A DNA stretch of 64,000 bases from the NCBI RefSeq assembly GCF_016904945.1, contig NZ_JADIKF010000030.1, forward strand, positions 62,001-126,000, read 5' to 3'. This document shows positions 7,398-14,881 of the stretch, in pieces; within the stretch, counting starts at the first letter, position 1; the number at the start of each line of letters is the position of its first letter. Under the pieces are notes generated by a model. The model did no database searches. It was given only the letters and a program-made list of their open reading frames with translations, and had not been told where the DNA came from. The stretch comes from Dyella mobilis. GTDB taxonomy: Bacteria; Pseudomonadota; Gammaproteobacteria; Xanthomonadales; Rhodanobacteraceae. The translations under genes and the position numbers were made by a program.

Positions 7398-9695
7398 TCA
7401 TGGCTCTGCGCGACCGGCGGCGGCGATCAGCGAAACGCGACCGATTGCATACAGCGGCCCCTCGACCGGAGCGGTGTAGATCAGGCACAACGTGTGTTCG
7501 CCCTGTTGCGGCGGCAGTTTTGCATCGAGCGAGAAACGCCTTGCACTGGCGGCAGGGTCCGGCAACGGCATGCTGGCCAGCACCGGGCCGTCACAACGAT
7601 CGCCGTGCACCACCAGCTCGCCGTGAGGTGTTGCACGCGGGCGCGATATGACCGATTTGGCGTCGTGCGCCAAGGCGTAGTTGTTCTCCAGCCGAACCGC
7701 ATCGACGTGGATGGCCGTTACGCCATCCAAAGGCGCGGACGGGAATTGCTGGCAGGCATTGAACAGATTGATCGCGTAGACCGGCGCCATGCTGGTGGCA
7801 TCCGGCATGGGTTGCACGCGCAGGCGCGAATCGCTGCCGGGACAATTGGGAAGGTCCACGCCTTCGCGACTGAGCAGACTTGCCCGATCCAGCACGCGTG
7901 TACGGGCCGTCGCCAGCAGGCTGCCGTCCTGCGCATACGTAGCCGCCTTGACCGTCACCGGCAGCTTTGCGGTGAAGGGGGCGGTGTACAGAAGCGAGTG
8001 CGGGCCGGGAGCGCTGCCGTCCAGCGTGTAGCGGATGGCGCCATAGCCGGCCTGGTTCGACAAGGTAACCTGCGCCTGGCCGCTTTTCAGGGCAGCCTGG
8101 TCATCAAGATGGATTTGCGCCTCGAAGGCCGTATCGGCGTAGGCGATCTTCTGGTCCCGATAGCGCTGCAGCTGCGCCGGCATGCGCGACAGGAAACCTT
8201 TCCAATCGAGTGCCGCAGCCGGAGACCACACCACTTCACTCAGTGCATCGACACGCGGGAAGGCGGCGTGTTCGACGTGCTGCATGGTCGGCAGGTGCTC
8301 CGTCCACACATTGGCCTGGGCACCGAGCACGTGCGCAGCCTGTGCGGCGCTCAATACCGAAGGAATGGGCTGGAAGGCGTAGACGCTCGCCAGGTCACGC
8401 ACTGGAATGCGGCCTGCCGATTCGTCGGCAAGATCGCTCTGCACATCGTCCAGATAAAGATCCGGCGCCGGCGACATCACCACATCGTGACCGAGCTCGG
8501 CGGCCTTGATCGCGCCTTGCGTGCCGCGCCACGACATGACGGTGGCATCCGCCGGCACGCCGCCATCGAGGATTTCGTCCCAGCCGATCAGGCGGCGGCC
8601 GTGCGCGGAGAGATAGCTGCCGATACGACCGATAAACCAACCCTGCAAGGCGTCTTCATCCTTCAGATGCAACGCGCGGATTTTGGCTTGAATCGCGGAC
8701 GATGCCTGCCACTGGTCCTTGATCGCCTCGTCGCCGCCGACGTGGATGTAGTGCGACGGGAACAAGGCCATGACCTCGTCCAGCACGTTGTCGATGAACT
8801 GGAATGTCTGGTCGTCGACGTTATAGAGGTAGGGATTGACGCCCCAGTCCACCGACACCGCCGGACGTTTGCCGGTTACGCCGATCTGCGGATAAGACGC
8901 GACGGCCGCCTGCGCGTGGCCCGGCATGTCGATTTCGGGGACGATGGTGATGTGTCGCGCAGCCGCGTAGGCCACCACGTCGCGGATCTGGTCCTGGGTG
9001 TAATAGCCGCCGTAGCGTTGCGGCTCGCCGTTCTTCCCGGCATCGGGCGGCGTGCGCCACGCACCGATGCGCGTGAGTTCGGGATAGCGCTTGATCTCGA
9101 TGCGCCAGCCCTGGTCATCCGTGAGGTGCCAGTGCAACACATTGAGTTTGTGCTGCGCCATCTGGTCGATCAGCGTTTTCACATCCGCCACGCTCTGGAA
9201 ATGCCGCGCGGAATCCAGCATCAGGCCGCGCCAGGCAAACCGAGGCCAATCGGCGACGTGCAACGCGGGCACCTGCACCGCCCCGTGCTGCGCATCCGGC
9301 GTCAGCAACTGCCAAAGCGTGACGACGCCGTAGAAGAGCCCGTCGTCATCCCGTGCATCGACGCGGATACCGCGGGAAGTGACATCCAGTGCATATCCCT
9401 GCGCCTGCGTCACCGAAGCTTGAGGATTATGCGAGAGAACGATGGCGCCATCCGCCGGTGCGCCCTCCACAATCTGCAGGTGCAAGCCGCGGGTCTGCGC
9501 AAGCAGGGCGACCAGATATTGCGCCGACCGGCGCGCCGCGGTGTCGTTCGCGGCGACGACGATGCGTGTACCGTCATCGACCTTGAAGGTGCCATCGGTC
9601 AGCTTGAGCTGCGCCGGCATCGGTATGAGTGACACCGGCGATGCCTGGGCGGCACCGCATAGAAGCAGGCAAAGAAGGAAGCTTGCGAATTTCAT
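7398..9695 (-). CDS. hex: GH20 beta-N-acetylhexosaminidase, secreted
   Basis: This is a 765-residue family-20 glycosidase that releases terminal GlcNAc from chitin oligomers by substrate-assisted catalysis. It has a signal peptide (residues 1-19), an N-terminal GH20b-like domain, then the catalytic barrel from about residue 150. The catalytic pair is D322-E323 in HVGGDEAIKDQW, and the barrel motif HWHLTDDQGWRIE lies at 188-200. The C-terminal part (from about 560) holds a beta-rich domain, probably chitobiase-type. It follows the GH9 gene by 24 bases on the same strand and is the last gene of the minus-strand arm of the GlcNAc locus, so it probably acts in the periplasm on receptor-imported oligomers. 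Confidence 0.93.
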   Translation of the reverse strand: MKFASFLLCLLLCGAAQASPVSLIPMPAQLKLTDGTFKVDDGTRIVVAANDTAARRSAQYLVALLAQTRGLHLQIVEGAPADGAIVLSHNPQASVTQAQGYALDVTSRGIRVDARDDDGLFYGVVTLWQLLTPDAQHGAVQVPALHVADWPRFAWRGLMLDSARHFQSVADVKTLIDQMAQHKLNVLHWHLTDDQGWRIEIKRYPELTRIGAWRTPPDAGKNGEPQRYGGYYTQDQIRDVVAYAAARHITIVPEIDMPGHAQAAVASYPQIGVTGKRPAVSVDWGVNPYLYNVDDQTFQFIDNVLDEVMALFPSHYIHVGGDEAIKDQWQASSAIQAKIRALHLKDEDALQGWFIGRIGSYLSAHGRRLIGWDEILDGGVPADATVMSWRGTQGAIKAAELGHDVVMSPAPDLYLDDVQSDLADESAGRIPVRDLASVYAFQPIPSVLSAAQAAHVLGAQANVWTEHLPTMQHVEHAAFPRVDALSEVVWSPAAALDWKGFLSRMPAQLQRYRDQKIAYADTAFEAQIHLDDQAALKSGQAQVTLSNQAGYGAIRYTLDGSAPGPHSLLYTAPFTAKLPVTVKAATYAQDGSLLATARTRVLDRASLLSREGVDLPNCPGSDSRLRVQPMPDATSMAPVYAINLFNACQQFPSAPLDGVTAIHVDAVRLENNYALAHDAKSVISRPRATPHGELVVHGDRCDGPVLASMPLPDPAASARRFSLDAKLPPQQGEHTLCLIYTAPVEGPLYAIGRVSLIAAAGRAEP

Positions 9696-9719
9696 TCGTA
9701 CATTCCGTAGTCGGTTTGC

Positions 9720-11552
9720 TCAATCGTGCGGAAGGCTGACTACGTACAGATACCACGCATCGTGGGGCAGCCATTGTTCGGTCCAGCGCCAGTCATCGTC
9801 GCGTCCCGTCTGAGCGTAGCCCAGATCGAAAGCGATGCCATCCTCGTCATCCAGACCTGCGGTAATGCCGTTGATGATGGCACCGGGTGCGCTGGTGTAC
9901 TCGTAGGAGCGGAAAAACATGTATTGCGCATTGCGCTGGCCGCTGCCCATCAACATGCTGGTGTCGTAGGGATTGCGCCCCAGTATCCAGTGCAGCTGAT
10001 CCCAGGCGTAGTTTTCCAGCTCGGCGTGAAAAGCCGGATCGTCCGCGAACAGCGGCGCCGCCATGCGCGCGGCGGCCGCCAAGGAAGCCAGTCGTGCGTT
10101 CTCCCCCTGCCACCACGGCGCCGCCTCGGTGTCATGCGGGAAGAAGAACGCCGTGCGCACCGTGCCGTTCCCCATGCGCACCAGCTCGCGCGCATACCCG
10201 AAGGGATTGTTGACTTCATCCGTCACGCGCAGCTCAAAGGCCAATGACCGGCGCACAGCGTCTCGCACCGCCTTTTGCTGATCGGGCGATGCGATACCGG
10301 CGTATTCCAGCAAGGCCACCACCGGCAAGCCGGCATCGGTGGGGTGGAAGAAAGGACGCGTGCCGGCATCGGCGCGCCAATAGTCCTGCTCGCCATAGTG
10401 AGTGGTGAGGCGAGCCATCAGACTCTCCGCCCGATGCCGGGCCGCTTGGCGCCAGGCCTCGTCGTGAGTGGCGCGATACAGCTCCGTGGCGGCGAGCAAG
10501 GCGCAGTAATCATCGACGATGTTTTCCACGTGGTCGTTGATGAGCTCCCTGTTGTGCGCATCCAGGAAGCGGTAGGCATCTTCCGCCGTTTGCAAATATT
10601 GCTTGCTGCTGAAATCCCCGTGAGCGTTCATGGTGCTGGCCAATGCCAGCGCTGCGATGGCCACGCCACCGCCAGCACGAAAGCTCGCTTCATAACCGTG
10701 CGGGCCGTGCGTGGGTGTTATCTGCTCGGTCGTATCGTTGGCGTTGCGCTTGATCTGCGTGCGCCAGTTGGGATCGCCGATGCGCCGGTCCTGCGGCAAT
10801 TTGCCGGGACCGGGTGCGTCGATCGATTGATAGAAGGAACCGTCCGGGCGTTTGTCGCGCACCAAGAAATCCGCGCCGAACAAGCCTTCGTCCAGCAGAC
10901 GGCGCAAGTATTGGCTGAAGTCTGGATCGTGGCGCGCATCCAATTGCTGGTAGCTGCGCAGGAGGCTCCAGACCACCAGCGGCACCTGTTGCGTATTGAA
11001 ATAGGAAGTGAGGTTCTGATGCGACAGATGGATGCCATAGTCGCCCGTGGCGTCATACCAGCCGCCGTGAATGTCGAGCGCGCCAGGCTTGCCATAAGGG
11101 TTCGGCAGATGGCGGTCTGCATCGTCCATCAAGCCGCTGGCACGCTGACCTTTGAAGTAGTAGACGACATTGGAGAAGGTATTGCGCTCCAGTACATCGC
11201 CCTGCACCAGGAACTCGTCGGAGCGGATGCATGCATCGCCTTGCTTCAACGCAACGACATAGCGGCCCGGTGTTTTCAACGAGGAAAAATCAGCACGCCA
11301 ATAATGTTGGCCACCCCACTTCGCTACCGACCCGGTGTCCTGCAAGTGACCGGAAAGCACCGGTTTATCGGTGTTCGTGTCGATGACCTGAAAATCGCCG
11401 AGAGACTGACCGGCGTCGGCCGCCACGAGCGCCTGCTTGGTCGCCTGCAGGTCATAACCGACCTGATCGACCAACACCTTGGGAACCGCCGCCTGCGCTT
11501 GCAGCGCCCACATTCCAAGGCCCAAGGCGACACCGCGCAGCAACGTCTTCAT
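9720..11552 (-). CDS. GH9 family glycoside hydrolase (probable glucosaminidase/chitooligosaccharide-active)
   Basis: The 610-residue secreted enzyme has a signal peptide (1-21), the N-terminal Ig-like CelD domain (about 23-115) and a GH9 barrel. The catalytic base motif is GGWYDATGDYG with D167 and D171, and the acid is probably E592 in WTEQWLPHD. GH9 is classically a cellulase family, but members next to chitin genes in Vibrio and Photobacterium act on glucosamine-containing sugars. Its placement between a GH20 enzyme and TonB receptors suggests the same here, by inference. The start at 11552 has GGAGG seven bases upstream and is preferred to one 11 codons earlier. Confidence 0.87.
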   Translation of the reverse strand: MKTLLRGVALGLGMWALQAQAAVPKVLVDQVGYDLQATKQALVAADAGQSLGDFQVIDTNTDKPVLSGHLQDTGSVAKWGGQHYWRADFSSLKTPGRYVVALKQGDACIRSDEFLVQGDVLERNTFSNVVYYFKGQRASGLMDDADRHLPNPYGKPGALDIHGGWYDATGDYGIHLSHQNLTSYFNTQQVPLVVWSLLRSYQQLDARHDPDFSQYLRRLLDEGLFGADFLVRDKRPDGSFYQSIDAPGPGKLPQDRRIGDPNWRTQIKRNANDTTEQITPTHGPHGYEASFRAGGGVAIAALALASTMNAHGDFSSKQYLQTAEDAYRFLDAHNRELINDHVENIVDDYCALLAATELYRATHDEAWRQAARHRAESLMARLTTHYGEQDYWRADAGTRPFFHPTDAGLPVVALLEYAGIASPDQQKAVRDAVRRSLAFELRVTDEVNNPFGYARELVRMGNGTVRTAFFFPHDTEAAPWWQGENARLASLAAAARMAAPLFADDPAFHAELENYAWDQLHWILGRNPYDTSMLMGSGQRNAQYMFFRSYEYTSAPGAIINGITAGLDDEDGIAFDLGYAQTGRDDDWRWTEQWLPHDAWYLYVVSLPHD

Positions 11553-11650
11553 GTACGACCTCCACTCAAGGCGATATCGGGGCATCGTCCGGAGACGCTC
11601 CGCACATCCGTTTCACTACCATCCACCCACACCTCCCCTTCCTTCTCGGC

Positions 11651-11681
11651 AAAAAACGGACCTGGCAAGATTGCCAGGTCC
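11651..11681 (-). terminator. Rho-independent terminator of the first TonB-receptor gene
   Basis: On the minus strand an 11-base perfect stem (GGACCTGGCAA/TTGCCAGGTCC, 2-base loop) is followed by G and six T. It lies 34 bases past the receptor stop and just before the GH9 gene, so the glycosidases may have their own promoter or depend on read-through. Its stem is nearly identical to the terminator after the second receptor at 14834-14865. Confidence 0.9.
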
Positions 11682-11714
11682 TTTGTGGGGAAAGGGAGCG
11701 CTTTCGGCTGTGCA

Positions 11715-14516
11715 TCAGAACTTGAAATGCGCCTCAAGCATGTATTCGCGGCCGCTGACGTATTCGTTCAGCAACTGTGTGTTGGTCGGACCGATGTATT
11801 GCTTGTAGACCGAATTGAGCATATTGAGCAGGTTGAGGGTCAGGCCGAAGTTCTTGGTGATCTGGTAACCGGCTGATCCGTCGAGCTCGCGATACATGCT
11901 CGTGTAAGCCGGTGCAGCGCCTGCTACGTAACCGCCGGCCAGGTACTTGCTCCGGTAGTTGTACGAAATACTGGCGCTGTACGGCCCTTTTTCGAAATAC
12001 GGAGCAAACGTATAGGAGTTCTTGGAGTTGTACGGCAACCAATTGCCACCCTGAATCTCGTGAGCCGTACGCGAATCGGAGTACGTATAGTTGGCGCGAA
12101 TGCCGAATCCGCTGTCTCCAAAAGCCTGCTGGTAACTGATCGCCGCACCTTTGACTTTCGCCCGGCCGCCATTGATGGGCGAAGACACCTGATATTGGCA
12201 ATCGCCGCTGGGAGTGCACAGGCCGGCATTGATCAGCATCTGGCCGATGGTGCCCGTGCCGATCGACGACCACGAGCTGTTTTGCTGATTCTGCAACGTG
12301 GCCACGTTCACCACGTAGTTGAGTACATTCTTGTAGAAGCCCGAGAACGCAACCACGGACTCGCTGTTGAAGTAATACTCGGCGGAAAAGTCCACATTCA
12401 CCGAACGATAGGGCTTGAGATTCGGATTGCCTTCGGTCGCCGTGAGCGGAACGGTGGTGTCGTTGGATTCGAAGAACGGCGCCAACTCGTTGTACGGCGC
12501 ATAAGCCAAGGTCTCCGACGCTGCACCGCGAAGAATCACGTCGGGCGCGACGTTCCAAGCGATGTTGAAGGCAGGCAACCAGTTGTTGCTGGTGTGGATG
12601 GTGCCTACGTAACCGTATCCGGCCGGAAAAACGCAGCCATAGGTACTGGTCGGGCAGATGCCTGCCGGAACGTCGTAGCCGTAGGAGTCGAGCTTGGTAT
12701 GCACGTAGCGCACGCCAAGATTTCCGTGGACATCGTCCGTACCGAAATTGGCCTGAAAGTAGGCCGCACTGTTTTGCTGCTGGACGTTGAACGTATTGCC
12801 GTACGTTTCGTACGGATTGTTGGCGATGAGCGGGTTGTCGGGATTCAACACCGCACTGAATACGCAGTCGTAACCGCAGGTCTGGACATGCTGTATGGTG
12901 CTACCGCCCAGCCCGATGCTCTTGGCACCTTTGAGATTGCTCAGGCCGCCGAAGCCCACGTCATCCAGCGTTTGCTCGCCGAGGCCGGAATAGTCGACCA
13001 GGCTCTGGCTCTCCCAGTGGGAGGCGTAGCGCACGCCGACCAGGAGTTCGTTGACGAAGCCGTCGAGATCCTTGCTGAAATCCAGCTGACCGTACGAGTC
13101 TTTGGTCTTGTAGGGCTTGTAGCCGATGCTGCCACCACCACCTTCGGTATCGGCCCAGTAGGCGGGGTTGTTGGCGGTCGCCGGATCGGTGAAATTGAAT
13201 CCTTTCTGCGTATTCCAGTTGAATCCGCCGCCGTAGAAAAATTCTTCGAAGGCTTGCGAGATCGTATTGCTCGATGTGCTCACGCCAACCTGGCCGCCCA
13301 GGCGCCAACCATCCCCATAGAAGGTTCCGCGCCAGTCGATGCCCTTGGTGCGAATCAGCGAACCGCGCGCGTCGTTGTCTTCAAATACCTGCGCCGCGGA
13401 AGCGTTGCTGCCGCACGTAAAACTTTGATAGCACGGGGTACCGGCCACGGTGCCGGAATTGATGATGCCGGCCGAGTTGGCCGGGCCAAGCGACGTGATC
13501 GGACTGGTCGAGGTAATCGGATACAGCGACGTATTGATGTTGTTCAAACTGTCCGTCATGTACATCAGGCTGAGCGTAGAGTCGAAGTGCTCGTTCGGTT
13601 TGTACTGAAGATTGACCAGAACGCTGTTGCGCTTCTCCGTTTGCTGGAAATAGGCGGAATTGAGTTCGCTCGGAAACTGGTCGGTCGGCTTGATCGCTCC
13701 ACTCGCCACCTCGGCGGCCACGGCTGGGTTGCTTCCCATCACCTGGCTCACGGGGGTGTAGCCGAAAATCTCCTGGCCTTGGCGCGAGGTGATCTCTTCA
13801 TAATGCTGCGCCGATACGTCGACACCGAAGGTCTTGTCCGCGTTGTGCCAACTGTAGAAGACCGAACCGTTCGGCCGGTGGTTCTGCGTCATGTCGTTGT
13901 AGTTGACGCCGAACGATCCGCTGACCGTGTTGGACGCAATATCCAGCGGTTGCACGGTGTGCATGAATACCGTGCCGCCCAGACTGCCTTCGGGCAGGCG
14001 GGCCTCCGGGCTTTTGAAAATTTCCAGCCTGCCGAGAATTTCCGGAGGCAGCAGCGAGTAATTGAAGCCTCGGTTCGGGCTGTCGCCATACAGCCACATC
14101 GCCTGCGCCACCGGATGACCGTCCAGGAAGGCCAGGTTGAGGCTTGGGTCGATGCCATCGATGCTCACGCGCTGGGTAGCGCCGAACAAATGATCCAGTG
14201 TCACGCCAGGCACCTGTGCCAATGCTTCGGCGACATTAGTGGCGGGAAACTTGCCAATGTCTTCCGCGGTGATTGCATCGACGATGGCATCGGCATTGCG
14301 CTTGGTGTCCATCGATGCCTGCAAGCTGGCGCGGATGCCAACGACCGTTACCGTGGCCAGCTTTTTGGCATTGGCCTTTTCGGCCTGCTGTTCCGTGGAC
14401 TGACCCGAAGGATTGTTGCTGGGGGTAGTTTGTGCCGCGTCCTGTGCGTGCAGCGCACCGGACAGACACAGGCCGACGAAGATGCTCGCGGCGAGCAGGC
14501 TCTTTTGGTGTGACAT
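11715..14516 (-). CDS. TonB-dependent outer-membrane receptor (oligosaccharide-type), copy 1
   Basis: This 933-residue receptor has a signal peptide (1-24, ending ALHAQ), a TonB-box-like stretch at about 54-60 (ATVTVVG), a plug domain around 75-200 with DIGKFPATNVAEALAQVPGV, and a long 22-strand-type barrel ending in the aromatic residues HFKF. The plug pattern matches the large carbohydrate receptors of Xanthomonas, Caulobacter and Shewanella. Its place in the nag locus suggests uptake of chitooligosaccharides. A GGAGGAAG lies just before the ATG. It and the next receptor share a 5' leader and terminator type but are clearly diverged proteins. Confidence 0.93.
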   Translation of the reverse strand: MSHQKSLLAASIFVGLCLSGALHAQDAAQTTPSNNPSGQSTEQQAEKANAKKLATVTVVGIRASLQASMDTKRNADAIVDAITAEDIGKFPATNVAEALAQVPGVTLDHLFGATQRVSIDGIDPSLNLAFLDGHPVAQAMWLYGDSPNRGFNYSLLPPEILGRLEIFKSPEARLPEGSLGGTVFMHTVQPLDIASNTVSGSFGVNYNDMTQNHRPNGSVFYSWHNADKTFGVDVSAQHYEEITSRQGQEIFGYTPVSQVMGSNPAVAAEVASGAIKPTDQFPSELNSAYFQQTEKRNSVLVNLQYKPNEHFDSTLSLMYMTDSLNNINTSLYPITSTSPITSLGPANSAGIINSGTVAGTPCYQSFTCGSNASAAQVFEDNDARGSLIRTKGIDWRGTFYGDGWRLGGQVGVSTSSNTISQAFEEFFYGGGFNWNTQKGFNFTDPATANNPAYWADTEGGGGSIGYKPYKTKDSYGQLDFSKDLDGFVNELLVGVRYASHWESQSLVDYSGLGEQTLDDVGFGGLSNLKGAKSIGLGGSTIQHVQTCGYDCVFSAVLNPDNPLIANNPYETYGNTFNVQQQNSAAYFQANFGTDDVHGNLGVRYVHTKLDSYGYDVPAGICPTSTYGCVFPAGYGYVGTIHTSNNWLPAFNIAWNVAPDVILRGAASETLAYAPYNELAPFFESNDTTVPLTATEGNPNLKPYRSVNVDFSAEYYFNSESVVAFSGFYKNVLNYVVNVATLQNQQNSSWSSIGTGTIGQMLINAGLCTPSGDCQYQVSSPINGGRAKVKGAAISYQQAFGDSGFGIRANYTYSDSRTAHEIQGGNWLPYNSKNSYTFAPYFEKGPYSASISYNYRSKYLAGGYVAGAAPAYTSMYRELDGSAGYQITKNFGLTLNLLNMLNSVYKQYIGPTNTQLLNEYVSGREYMLEAHFKF

Positions 14517-14605
14517 GGCTTCCTCCGCTTAGAGTCGTTGCACAGCTACGGAAATGCTTGCGACATGCCCGTGCTGCGGGGCTATGGGCTTGCGCCCAGG
14601 TGGGG
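14517..14605 (-). promoter_or_regulatory. 5' leader shared with the second TonB-receptor gene
   Basis: Upstream of the start codon the minus strand reads GGGCGCAAGCCC (14586-14597), a 4-base stem with a GNRA-type GCAA loop. Then follow CAGCACGGGCATG (14564-14576) and the Shine-Dalgarno GGAGGAAGCC. The same blocks in the same order and spacing lie upstream of the second receptor at 17855-17945. The GCCC of the first hairpin could instead pair with the GGGC of the second block, giving two exclusive folds. A shared regulatory leader is inferred from the conservation. Confidence 0.5.
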
Positions 14606-14743
14606 TTGAATACCTCGCTTTCGGTTACGCGTACTCGACACGCCCGCCACGGAGCATGCCGATTGACTCGTTACGGGCAGCGCCCCCTGCCCAAAGCCCG
14701 GTGCACGTATGCGTGCACGACACCTTGCCGATGCCTCACCAAC

Positions 14744-14775
14744 AAAAAGAGCGATGCCGGCCAAGCCGACATCGC
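14744..14775 (-). terminator. Second terminator-like hairpin between the two receptor genes
   Basis: On the minus strand an 11-base stem with one mismatch (GCGATGTCGGC/GCCGGCATCGC, loop TTG) is followed by TCTTTTTG. It lies about 60 bases beyond the first terminator after the second receptor. It may be a fail-safe terminator, or an attenuator if the promoter of the first receptor lies upstream of it. Confidence 0.7.
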
Positions 14776-14833
14776 CCCTGTTTACATCACGAACCTTGTC
14801 TTCTCATGCCCTTCACTCCAGGCAGACCCCGGG

Positions 14834-14865
14834 AAAAAACGGACCTGGCAATCATCGCCAGGTCC
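14834..14865 (-). terminator. Rho-independent terminator of the second TonB-receptor gene
   Basis: On the minus strand the stem GGACCTGGC/GCCAGGTCC (14841-14849 and 14857-14865) is followed by G and six T. It starts 17 bases after the receptor stop. The stem matches the one after the first receptor. Confidence 0.9.
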
Positions 14866-14881
14866 TTGGCGGGGAAGTAAG

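Noticed and set aside
7278..9632. Open frame of 784 codons on the plus strand across the GH20 gene
   Set aside because: It is fully antisense to a gene with intact catalytic residues, has no ribosome binding site, and its product is a low-complexity Arg/His/Gln-rich sequence typical of antisense frames in GC-rich DNA.
12060..14513. Open frame of 817 codons on the plus strand across the first TonB-receptor gene
   Set aside because: It mirrors the receptor reading frame; composition is unnatural and no protein family is visible.
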